Assembly: GCF_000003815.2 (NCBI RefSeq)
Contig: NC_049986.1
Location: 1,393,476 to 1,457,475, forward strand
Source: Branchiostoma floridae
Lineage: Eukaryota; Chordata; Leptocardii; Amphioxiformes; Branchiostomatidae
Length of the DNA stretch: 64,000 bases
Direction: 5' to 3'
Both the position numbers and the translations under genes were made by a program. Below, one piece after another: positions 32,730-42,250 of the stretch. Numbering within the stretch: position 1 is the stretch's first letter; each line of letters opens with the position of its first letter. The notes under the pieces were generated by a model, which had not been told where the DNA came from, searched no databases, and was given only the letters and a program-made list of their open reading frames with translations.

Positions 32730-33226
32730 GTGTTGTGGGGAGTGGTTATTACCACCACCACGGAGGAGGAAGTGACCACCAGTGCCTGCCCATGGAAGGT
32801 GTGGAGTGGAACAACACAGTGGCTGGCTATCAGCACCGTAGCTACATGTACGGGACAGAGTACGAGGTTGAAAGTGATGGGTATTTCTCTACAGACAACA
32901 TGGGGTCCATCACCATCCCTGAGGACTATGACGTCCCCTGCTCGGTGTGTCATGTGCTTCGGTCCGCACACGTCATGATCCCCGCTCGCCTGTCCTGTCC
33001 CACGGACTGGATTAAGGAGTACAGCGGGTACCTGATGTCAGAAAAGCACGACCACAACGGCAACAAGAACTTCATCTGTGTGGACGGAGCTCCTAATATA
33101 AGGGCGGAAACCTCTACCAGTAACAGCGCAGCCCATCTATACCTGGTGGAGGCGTCATGTGGCTCTCTTCCATGTGGGCCCTACATCAGTGGCTATGAGC
33201 TGACCTGTGTGGTCTGCACCATGTGA
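32730..33226 (+). CDS. Short-chain collagen C4-like gene, copy C, last exon
   Basis: Encodes the same protein as 29157-29653, with the same splice acceptor and TGA at 33224-33226. Identity over the whole exon, against clear divergence from copy A, dates this duplication well after the inverted one. Whether it is expressed is unknown: like copy B it has no membrane-anchor exons upstream. Confidence 0.8.
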
Positions 33227-33559
33227 ACAACCAGTTATTCAACTGGGCGATAACGTCCGCATATTTCCCTTCACTATCCGGCCTTACAAGTGTGTTTTTG
33301 TTTTTGTCTGATAAAATTCACACTGCTTTTGTGTGTTTACAAGCCATTGTTTTGTGATTGCGATTTTTTTGTGTCATACGAAGGAGTTGTGTATTTTGTG
33401 TAATACAAGTGATCTGTGTCCGTTTTTAGGACAAGTAACTTGCGAACCCACAGCGATGGTAGTTCATAGTTACCGGTGTAAAGTTACATGCAAATTCTAC
33501 ATCAGGGGTAATAGGACGACACAAATAGCGAACAGAAGCCACGAACCAACGTTTGTACG

Positions 33560-34390
33560 TGTATTTTTTTCAGTCACTGATACAAAGTTGATGCTTCGTT
33601 GTAGAATTTGATGACTGGACTGACATCTAGTATACTGGTGATCGGACTTTTGAAAAAGGCATTTACATATATTCGTAATCTCTTTGCGTGTAGATTCCCT
33701 TAATCACTGTAGAGACTGGAAAGTTCAATTTGCTGTTTAGTAAGTTGTGTTAGGGACTAGTGGTAGTTTTGACACGTGGAAGCTTTCTGCCAAATCTACC
33801 ATTGAAAAACCAGCGAAAATGTTGTGTACTTTAATATTTTTACATTTTCTTCATTGATAGAATAGTAGATCACAATGTTATTATAGTTGGTTGGTTAGAA
33901 TAATGTGTGCACCTCTCTAGAGTTAAGATATTTTAGTAGCTACATGTACACGATATGGACTGGAACTGTTACGGTTCCGGTTTTTTATTAGATAAGTATG
34001 TAACATGAACGCTTGTCTGTCATAGATTGGTACAATTGACCTCCCTCGTAAGATATTGACGTTGAAACCGCAGGTTTGTTGGTACTGTGATGTTAGATTC
34101 CATTGACCTCCATTCTATCCCTCTCTGTATTATATATATTTACAGGTGGACATGAAAAAGGCTGTTGAGACCGTTAATTTGTATGTAAATACGACACCTT
34201 CCGTCTAATCGACCTTCTAGCAACTGGCCATGGAATTTTTTCTAGAGATTTATTATTTTGTATACATGCCGTACTTTCAAATTCAACCCATCTCTGTCGA
34301 TGTTAAAATTTAGCTGTAATAGAAAATGTGACATGATATTACCTGTATGATCAACGGAATATCTGACATATCTTCAATAAAAGTATTATG
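33560..34390 (+). repeat. Zinc-finger-gene 3' UTR family, copy 4 (plus strand)
   Basis: Follows the minus strand of 5655-6477 landmark by landmark: GTAGAATTTGATGACTGG, TAGATTCCCTTAATCACTG, GTTCAATTTGCTGTTTAG, GGACTGGAACTGTTACGG and a final TTCAATAAAAGTATTATGCC poly(A) signal at about 34373. No finger exon precedes it; the C4-like direct repeat abuts at 33430. Confidence 0.65.
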
Positions 34391-34469
34391 CCTCAATGGT
34401 ATGATTGGAAGTGTCGCACATGTTTGTACGCTAGTTAACATTAAAGAAAGAAGCTGCTTACAGACGTTT

Positions 34470-35066
34470 TCCTTGAATTGGGATGCGGTGTGCGGAAACA
34501 AGGCAACTCTTGCCTGCACACCTGCCGCGGGAACCTTCCCTTCCTAATCTCATCAAATGGGCTGACCAATGGGCGAGCGCCACGCCTGGGCACAGGTCAG
34601 GTCAGGAAATAGCCATGCAACATTGGACTGTTCCAAATCACCCCTGCGCAAAAATGGAACATCCTCTTAACAGTACATTATCCCCCAAGGGGACTGGTAT
34701 TGTGAATTGATTCCAGGTAAAACAGAGCTTGCTTCTATTTTTCAGAAAATGACAATAATCACACCTTCCATTCAGAAAATTCGTTTTTATCAGGAAATAG
34801 CCGGATGACCCGAGGGCCAACTACGCCGTATGAACGCATCAGAGATCGGTGACCGCGTGCACGGGAGCCGGGCTCCATTCCGATGCTTCCTCCTTTTCTA
34901 TTTCGTTACTTAAGTCGCTCGAATTGCGGACGGAGAGAATACAGAAAACAACAACATTAGAATGTTGATACCAAAACAAAACAAAAGTACTAACCGGAGC
35001 AAGGCGCCAACAGCGGTGTTCGCGAGCGAGGCGGGTGGATGGACGCAAATGGTTCATAAACACCAT
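34470..35066 (+). repeat. Dispersed repeat E, copy 2 (interrupted by a SINE-like insertion)
   Basis: Inverse counterpart of 13380-14210: ACACCTGCCGCGGGAACCTT, CAAATGGGCTGACCAATGGG, then, after the insertion, GTATGAACGCATCAGAGATC, TTACTTAAGTCGCTC and CAACAGCGGTGTTCGCG. With the preceding 3' UTR-like block it forms a two-part unit also present at 13.4-14.6 kb. Confidence 0.75.
34615..34789 (+). mobile_element. SINE-like insertion, copy 1, with 13-bp target duplication
   Basis: A 175-bp segment (ATGCAACATTGGACTGTTCC...CCATTCAGAAAAT...) bounded by TCAGGAAATAGCC at 34602-34614 and 34790-34802. Removing it restores repeat E. No inverted ends, so a 13-bp duplication fits LINE-driven retroposition. 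A nearly identical copy is at 37191. A tRNA-like promoter is not convincing. Confidence 0.8.
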
Positions 35067-35460
35067 TCAGCCACACAATGATAACGATAACTTTATGTTA
35101 TATGACAGAAACTAACTGATGCTTAATACATGTGAGCACGCTGTTATTATCATACTTTTTCGATATAAATGTGGTCATCTTCTTCTTACAGACGTCGCTG
35201 TTGTAATTTACCACATAACGTCAGATATATTTAATGCGAGACACATTTATATTGTTACGTTATGATACACGTGTGTGATTTGGTGCAAATATTTGGCTAC
35301 GGCCTTTGCAATGTCGAAATCCGTTGTTAAAGTTGTGTAATCTTGTGGCTTACATCTTGTGGTTTACAAGTAAAAACTTCTCAGTTTCGCACCATTGTCT
35401 TATGATGATTTTTTTATAGCACATTCGTTCTTTAGCATGAAAGTTCATCTGTGTTGTAAA
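35067..35460. other. Intergenic, nothing recognised
   Basis: AT-rich, no gene recognised. Confidence 0.4.
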
Positions 35461-36350
35461 TGCCATTGTGGAAAAACTACACTTTACTTAACCAACACTA
35501 AGATAATTGGACTTACCCCAANNNNNNNNNNNNNNNNNNNNNNNNNNNNNNNNNNNNNNNNNNNNNNNNNNNNNNNNNNNNNNNNNNNNNNNNNNNNNNN
35601 NNNNNNNNNNNNNNNNNNNNNNNNNNNNNNNNNNNNNNNNNNNNNNNNNNNNNNNNNNNNNNNNNNNNNNNNNNNNNNNNNNNNNNNNNNNNNNNNNNNN
35701 NNNNNNNNNNNNNNNNNNNNNNNNNNNNNNNNNNNNNNNNNNNNNNNNNNNNNNNNNNNNNNNNNNNNNNNNNNNNNNNNNNNNNNNNNNNNNNNNNNNN
35801 NNNNNNNNNNNNNNNNNNNNNNNNNNNNNNNNNNNNNNNNNNNNNNNNNNNNNNNNNNNNNNNNNNNNNNNNNNNNNNNNNNNNNNNNNNNNNNNNNNNN
35901 NNNNNNNNNNNNNNNNNNNNNNNNNNNNNNNNNNNNNNNNNNNNNNNNNNNNNNNNNNNNNNNNNNNNNNNNNNNNNNNNNNNNNNNNNNNNNNNNNNNN
36001 NNNNNNNNNNNNNNNNNNNNNNNNNNNNNNNNNNNNNNNNNNNNNNNNNNNNNNNNNNNNNNNNNNNNNNNNNNNNNNNNNNNNNNNNNNNNNNNNNNNN
36101 NNNNNNNNNNNNNNNNNNNNNNNNNNNNNNNNNNNNNNNNNNNNNNNNNNNNNNNNNNNNNNNNNNNNNNNNNNNNNNNCGTTTTAGGGAGCTGGGACCC
36201 GGAGGTCCTTCTCCTAGCTCTAAGTCGTGGGGATCAGTGATAATGGTCTCCGCGCGATGGAACAGGGTACGAATGACGCTTAGTTTGTGCTCTAGCGAAT
36301 GGTTGGAAGACAAGTTCACGTCCTGATCAGTGTGGGTTTTCTTTCTGTAA
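35461..36350 (-). mobile_element. Penelope-like element 3' part, left copy (minus strand)
   Basis: On the minus strand 36350-36180 encodes LYRKKTHTDQDVNLSSNHSL followed by EHKLSVIRTLFHRAETI, which fits the end of a Penelope-type reverse transcriptase (typically Y-R-K-x-T-h-T-D-x-Y-L-N...S-H-H-P...H-K-x-S-V-I-R-T-L). The downstream GIY-YIG part would fall in the 658-N gap. The 3' end (35521-35461) matches the right copy's 3' end inverted (GGTAAGTCC...TTAGTGTTGGTTAAGTAAAG). Confidence 0.65.
35522..36179. other. Assembly gap (658 N)
   Basis: Sized gap lying between the arms of an inverted repeat. Open frames that cross it are meaningless. Confidence 0.95.
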
Positions 36351-36365
36351 AGTGTGATCTGCAGC

Positions 36366-36829
36366 GAGCCGTGCTCTTTTATAACTGTAAGAGAACTGAG
36401 AGCTATCGGTGAAATATCGGAGAAACAGAGCGCGCATTAAAAACGAGATTCCTGGAACACCAGCGACCAAGTTCTGTGGGCTCGGAGGTATCCAAACATA
36501 TACACATTGAGTCGCCAGGACACTCAGTGTCTCTTGAAAAAGTCAAAATCCTTGACTCAGAGCCGGAGTTCTTTGCAAGAGGAGTAAAGGAGGCTGTGTA
36601 CATTCGTGCCCACCGTCCATCACTAAACAGAGACGGGGGGCGACACAGGTTATCTGGCATCTACGACCCTCTGCTGCAGTCGTGTGTCCATGACGTCACG
36701 TCCGGAAGTTACAGCAGACGGGTCCATTCCGTGAACAAGGCTGACGGAGTCGGCTGAAAATTTGGGGTAAGTCCCAATTAATCTTAGTGTTGGTTAAGTA
36801 AAGTTTAGTTTTTCCACAATCACATTCGT
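36366..36829 (+). mobile_element. Penelope-like element 3' part with GIY-YIG endonuclease, right copy (plus strand)
   Basis: From about 36400 the plus strand reads IGETERALKTRFLEHQRPSS, SVSLEKVKILDSEP, then KEAVYIRAHRPSLNRDGG and LSGIYDPLL, ending at 36757. This fits the C-terminal GIY-YIG endonuclease of Penelope-like elements (I-G-E-T-x-R-x-L-x-x-R...H...E-x-x-x-I-R...N-R-D-x-G). The start of the domain is cut by a stop (TGA near 36411). The 3' UTR to 36829 is the inverse of 35461-35521. Confidence 0.7.
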
Positions 36830-37190
36830 TTTTATTTCAGTATGTCTTTGACATATTACTAGCCTGTTGGATAACAAATTCCCCATTACATGTTTTGGGG
36901 AACATTTTTTATCTTATATTCCTGAAGCTAAAATAATTGAAAGAAAACTAAATGTTGTTGTATTTCGAAGAAACAGCCTGTCAAGCACATGTACATGTAT
37001 GCTGTGACTCATTTAGTGCAATAGATGACAGGTTCCATAAATAAAAAATAAAAAATAACTTTAAAAATAGTATGAGAGAAACTAAGTGTGTTTCCTTTTT
37101 TTCTACGCTTTCCATGAAGACTTTAAAAAACTAGAAAGGCCGACATTTGCTTAAGAGCAAATACAGCATATTTCAGCCATACCTCTTCCC
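36830..37190. other. Intergenic, nothing recognised
   Basis: AT-rich, with no coding frame. Confidence 0.4.
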
Positions 37191-37357
37191 ATGCAACATT
37201 GGACTGTTCCAAATCACCCCTGCGCAAAAATGGAACATCCTCTTAACAGTACATTATCCCCCAAGGGGACTGGTATTGTGAATTGATTCCAGGTAAAACA
37301 GAGCTGGCTTCTATTTTTCAGAAAATGACAATAATCACACCTTCCATTCAGAAAATT
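37191..37357 (+). mobile_element. SINE-like element, copy 2
   Basis: Nearly identical to 34615-34789 from ATGCAACATTGGACTG to CCATTCAGAAAAT; I noticed one substitution (GAGCTGG against GAGCTTG). No clear target duplication here. Confidence 0.75.
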
Positions 37358-38370
37358 TTCATCATGACTGAAAATTGTTGAATGACTTCATGTAATGTCA
37401 TTAACATTTTTCAGTACGATAACTAGGTGTAAGTTTAAAAAAGTATAAGCTCCTTGTGATGTGGGTACATTTATTATTGCAGTGAACTTTTTTTATTCAA
37501 GTAGGGCATACGATTTAATAATTATCAAGCAGGTGCAGGTACTGTAGGAGCGTTTGTTTTCTTCAAGCTGTAAAACTGTTAAACTGTTTTACTTTGTATG
37601 CAATCAGCTATCGAGCCTATTCTTATTTTAGTTTAACAACTTCCTGCCAGACCCGGAAGATACGATTGAACCTTGTTCGAGAATTTATTTTCGTCTGTCT
37701 GGTCAGTCTATTCATACCCTGGCGCTGAGAGTGTTTTATTGGGCTGAAACTCTGGCAGTTTAAAGTTACTTACAATTTAAATGTTCAAAGTTTATGTCAA
37801 ACAACAACAGCACTAGGAAATGTGGCCACTATAGACAGGTGGTCACTATAGAGAAAATGCTGATCTATTGACTAGGAGCCATACGTTACACATGATTTCA
37901 GTACACTGATCATTAATCATATAAACATTGCACAGGTAAGCCAATTGTTTAGATGTACAATTAAGTTCAAATAATTCTGAAGAGAAATATTGATGAGAAA
38001 ATAATCATTCTCGCCACTGTCTAACTTATAATTACGTATCAAAACTAAACAGATTTTCTAACTAACGCACCTTTCGCCGACTTCATCAAAGGACCGCCGG
38101 CTATCAATCAAACACGGCTGTTGATTAGACTTAGAGTTTCAAACAGTCATGTGCTGTGTGCCAGTTGACAGCGAACTTCATGCTAGGTGATGTTTTACAT
38201 TGCTTGGACCTTCTTTCCTACAGCGGTGCTTCTACAAAATATTTAGACTGTAACACTGAGTCCCACATGTTTTATAGAATAGAATTTGACGCAGAACAGC
38301 GTTTTTTGCTGGGTATTTTTCTTGAAACATGTCCGTGGGAATATCAGCGAGGCGGCGACGTTGGGATATC
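37358..38370. other. Intergenic, nothing recognised
   Basis: A short inverted or tandem-looking stretch GTGGCCACTATAGACAGGTGGTCACTATAGAG is at about 37820. The frame at 38156-38401 matches no family I know. Confidence 0.4.
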
Positions 38371-39690
38371 AGACCGTCAACAAAAGTCGCACGGCGGCTA
38401 ACGGCGCAGCGAAGATACTAGCGCTATAAATAAGCGCTTCAACTAAGGATGGCAACCCGTACAATATTTTTGTATACTGTTGAGCTAAGTAAAGTTTGTT
38501 GTTTATGAGGTTTTAGTTGTCTTTGAAGCTTTGACCCGAAATATTTTAAAGTCAAACTGCTGAAGAGAAGTAAGTGACTGCTACGATTATCGTAGATATG
38601 GCCCTAAAAAAACTGATAAAAGAAGCCTTCTCAATAGTCTAAAATGCAAGAGTTTCCGGGGGGGCTTCGCCCACCTGGGTCCCCCCCACAGTGGCCCTGC
38701 CCCTGGACCCCGCCAGGGAGATTCGGCGGCCCCCTGACCCCTGTCCGACGCTTTGAAAAAATCCTGGCGAGAAGTCTGTACGGCCTGAGTCTTCAAGTTA
38801 ACGTATTGTGTGGTCCCGCTTATGAATATTAACTAGCCTTCGCTTTCCTCTTCCCTGATTGGCTGAACCATTAATTGAATTAACTCTTCCTGCCGGCTAG
38901 ATGCAGGTGCAGATGTCGGCTCTGTGGGGTGAACGTCCGAAAGGTCATGGCATGGAGAACGAAAGAAAACCAATTTCCCCTAAAAAGTGCTGTAATTAAG
39001 CCTTTTACAGTACTTTATGCCAAAAATTTTACTTGGATCATTTTACCAACTATCTTATGCCTATCTATACCAAATGTTACTCATACCAGGGTACAGGGGT
39101 GCAAAATATACCGTTATAAGACCGTCAACAAAAGTCGCACGGAGCTAACAGCGCAGCGAAAATACCATCGCTAGCGTTTCAACTTCGGATAACAAGTTAT
39201 AAGTACTGTTGAACTCAGTAACGTTAAAGTTTGTTTTTAGTTGCCTTTGACGGTTTGACCTGAAATAGTGTTACGCTAAACTCCTGAAGAGAAGTTAAGT
39301 AACTGCTGCGATTATCATAGATATGCCCCTCAGAACTGATACAATATAAAGCCTTCTGAATAGTCTAAAATGCGAGAGCCTTAGGCGGGCTTCGCTCCCC
39401 CTGGCGGGAACACTGCTATATACGGGATCCTGAGGCCCCGCTTATGAATATTAATTAGCCTTTGGCCTCCTCTTCGCTGATTGGCTAGGTCTTTGATTCA
39501 ATTAACTCTCCGGCTGACGCGCACAGGTGTGGCTCTGTGCGGGGTCACGGAAGGTCACGTCAGGAGGCCAAAAGAAAACAAATTTCCCCTCAGAAAAGTG
39601 CCAAAATTAATCATTTTAAAGTTGTTTATGTCAAAAATTTTACTTGAATCTTGTTACCAAGTATCTAATGCCTATCTACACCAAATTTCA
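38371..39690. repeat. Tandem duplication, two diverged units offset by about 748 bp
   Basis: ACCGTCAACAAAAGTCGCAC starts at 38373 and again at 39121. The two units then share, in order, CTGAAGAGAAG...GACTGCTACGATTATC, CCTTCTNAATAGTCTAAAAT, a GGGCTTCGC...CCC block, CCCGCTTATGAATATTAA, CTGATTGGCT, CAATTAACTCT, GAAAACAAATTTCCCCT and AAAGTGC. Possibly a solo dispersed element duplicated in tandem. No coding potential. Confidence 0.8.
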
Positions 39691-40440
39691 GGTCATTTAA
39701 TTCTAATACCAGGGTACAGGAGCCAAAAGTGTCCTTTTTTGGTCAAAAATTGGCCAAAAATCGCAAAAATAGGCATTTTGTTGCACTGTACACCAAAAGT
39801 GTTATTGAATTTATATGAAGGGATTATCAAGGCACATCTGTGTCAAATTTCAGCTCATTCGGTTGCAATACCAAGGTACAGGAGCCAAAAGTGTCCTTTT
39901 TTGGTCAAAAATTGGTAAAAAAAATCGCAAAAATAAGCATTTTGTTGTACTGTACACCAAAAGTGTTATTGAATTTATATGGGGGCATTCTTAAGGCATA
40001 TCTCTGTCAAATTTCAGCTCATTTGGTTGTAATACCAGGGTACAGGGGCCAAAAGTGTCCTTTTTTGGTCAAAAATTGGTCAAAAAATCGCAAAAATAAG
40101 CATTTTGTTGTACTGTACACCAAAAGTGTTATCGAATTTATATGGGGTATTATCAAGTCACATCTCTGTCAAATTTCAGCTCATTTGGTTGTAATACCAG
40201 GGTACAGGGGCCAAAATACACAGTTTTGGTCTAAAATTGACCAAAAAATCTCAATAAAATCATTTTAGAGGCAGATATGAAAAAACTGAGAAAATAGCAT
40301 CAAGGTATTGGCCCATTCTACCTCTGTGTCAAATTTCAGGTCATTCGGTCCAGGAACGGCGGAGATGAATCACTTTGAAGATTTGACAGGAGAAAGAAAG
40401 AAGAAGAAAGAAGAAACATTACGAATACAATATATTTCAC
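39691..40440 (+). repeat. 163-bp tandem repeat with purine-rich end
   Basis: CCAAAAGTGTCCTTTTTTGG occurs at about 39723, 39885 and 40049, with a decayed start at 40211 (spacing 162-164). Units include GTACACCAAAAGTGTTATTG and CAAATTTCAGCTCATT. The array ends in a purine-rich run (GAAAGAAAGAAGAAGAAAG at 40392) followed by CATACTATGTATGG, a combination that looks like the terminus of a dispersed element joined to 38371-39690. Confidence 0.8.
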
Positions 40441-40493
40441 CATACTATGTATGGCTGAAATATAAATATCTTTATATTTTACAGTTCTGCTTA

Positions 40494-41009
40494 TTAAAGG
40501 GACATAATGTAAAAAATGAAGTTACTGTTTTCGGTCATTTTTCTGCATTATGAGTTGAGTCTACCTTATTACACTGCACAGCAATATTTACGCATTGATA
40601 CGGCTTTGTAGTGCCGTGAGGACGTCTTGAAATATGCGCACTTCCCATCGCCGCTTGAGTTGTCCGCCATTTCATCCAACTCTCCGACGAACCAAGGCGC
40701 GCTCTAGAACGTGTTCGGTGGTTCGCTCGAATCGTTACTGAAGTTTATTGAAAGTCCCCGCTAAGCTCCAAAGATCTGCGACCGCAACGGTCGATTCGGA
40801 AGTCTAAGACTGACTTACTTCCGGGTAGGCTACCCGGAAGTAAGTGAATTTGTTCGGGGCTTACTTTGGCGTTGTTAATTAGCGCTAGAAATGTGATAAA
40901 ATGACGTAGATAAGTTGGAAATAAGTTCCAAATGTCAATCTGACTTGAAATTTTTAAGTTCAGAACATTTGAAATTTTGGTGCCATATTTCTACATTATG
41001 TCCCTTTAA
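40494..41009. mobile_element. TTAA-flanked MITE, second family
   Basis: TTAA at 40494-40497 and 41006-41009 bound a 508-bp body that begins AGGGACATAATGTA and ends TACATTATGTCCCT, perfect inverted ends. The TTAA duplication suggests piggyBac mobilisation, but the ends differ from the CCCTA family above. Non-coding. Confidence 0.8.
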
Positions 41010-41379
41010 ATTCACCCACAGATGATGGACAGGTTTGATCAGATGTTCTACACATTCCATTCCATGTGTCTTGTTTAACGCAAAAAAATATATAAAATAG
41101 TTCGTGTCTTTGAGTTCCCTTTTTTCTTAACTGCTATAAAGCCATGTTTACACATTCTTTTTTTACTTTGTGTATCATAAGACTGAAGACGGTGACACCT
41201 TTGACAGATTGCAAACAATTCATGTCGCAGCACATGCGTAATCGGAATTGTGAAGAAGCTAATCGTATACAAGCCAAGGGATCTTCAATTTCTGAAGTTT
41301 GACCTAAAACACAATTGTGGACACTGTTATTGTAGTTGCTGTAAGCTTTGTTGATTCGTATGAGAAAACTCTGTGACAG

Positions 41380-42250
41380 GTCCAAGCTGAGCTGGACAAT
41401 ATCCTGGGAACAGACCATGACGTGCCCACCCTGGCCCACAGGTCCCAGCTCCCGTACATCGAGGCTACTATCATGGAGATCCAGCGCATCAGGGCCATCG
41501 CTTCCCTCAGTGGTCCTCACACTGTAACAGAGGACACAACTTTCCGAGGCTATGATATCCCGCAGGAAGGCAGGTAAGTTATTTATAAATCGTTGCTATC
41601 TTCGTTATGGCTCGCTGAACATTGACCTACACCGCAATGCAACACTTGCACATGCGCACTCGGAACTGTGGGGGTCATTCCTGGGTCGTAGATAAGAGAG
41701 GTAGATGTGAGGATTTCTTCATGTTTATATTGAGTAATCATAAACAAATCAGCTCTTTATGTGTTTCAATCGCAAAATGATGTTTTCACAGTCATACCAT
41801 TACGGCTCAGACACCGAAAGTTATAACGAAATTTGTTTACTGTAACAAGTTACATTCTCTTCAAAGATTCTTCCTAACCTGTGGTCAGCTCATATGGACC
41901 CGGAGTTCTGGCCGGACCCAGATAAGTTTGACCTCCGTAGGTCCCTTGACTCTGACGGCGAGGTGGTCTGTAGACCGGAATCCTTCATGTCATTTCTACT
42001 GGTAAGCGGCTTCAACCCAAAGTCCAACAAAACCACAAGGAATGTTTTGAACCTTAAAATATCAAGATATTCAAACAAGTTATTGATGTCATCAAAAATG
42101 TCTTGTCTGTAATTTTGTTTCATTCTTTCTTATTACCTATTCTACAGGCCACCGTGTCTGCCTCGGTGAGCAGCTGCTTCGTTTCTTGCCTCCTAAAACA
42201 CTTCACCTTCAAGTTGCCAGAGGGCGCCTTACGTCCAGTGTTGCAAGAAA
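41380..42250 (+). pseudogene. CYP2-like cytochrome P450 pseudogene (last three exons)
   Basis: Three exon-like blocks match exons 5-7 of the P450 gene at 56-61 kb. Block 1 (41380-41573): VQAELDNILGTDHDVPTLAH, with the K-helix E-x-x-R kept as MEIQR and one base missing near its end. Block 2 (41867-42001): PNLWSAHMDPEFWPDPDKFD; one base is lost in the codons for F-S-T-G, so the haem-binding loop is out of frame. Block 3 (42148 to about 42250): RVCLGEQL is kept, then about 27 bp are missing (the AKMELFLLF part) and the frame is lost. Splice sites still look normal. No exons 1-4 are found upstream. Clearly non-functional. Confidence 0.9.

Larger units (their letters stand above)
31863..33430 (+). 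repeat. 1,568-bp direct repeat, right copy
   Basis: Second copy of 28290-29857, beginning ACCCTTCCGGCACAG immediately after the retrotransposon tail. It contains a full set of the last two C4-like exons plus the 3' flank. To the right (33431 on) unrelated sequence begins. Confidence 0.95.

Noticed and set aside
28290-33430. Direct repeats around a reverse transcriptase read as LTRs of an LTR retrotransposon
   Set aside because: The reverse transcriptase is of LINE type, truncated at its 5' end with its own tail; there is no gag, protease, integrase, primer-binding site or TG...CA ends, and the repeats carry host exons.
35395-36319. Long open frames on both strands across 35.4-36.3 kb
   Set aside because: They are open only because the 658-N gap is read as unknown residues; just the ends are real sequence.
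39481-40268. Overlapping repetitive peptide frames (CQISAH...CPFLVKNW)
   Set aside because: They translate the 163-bp tandem array; the period is not a multiple of three overall and frames switch between units.
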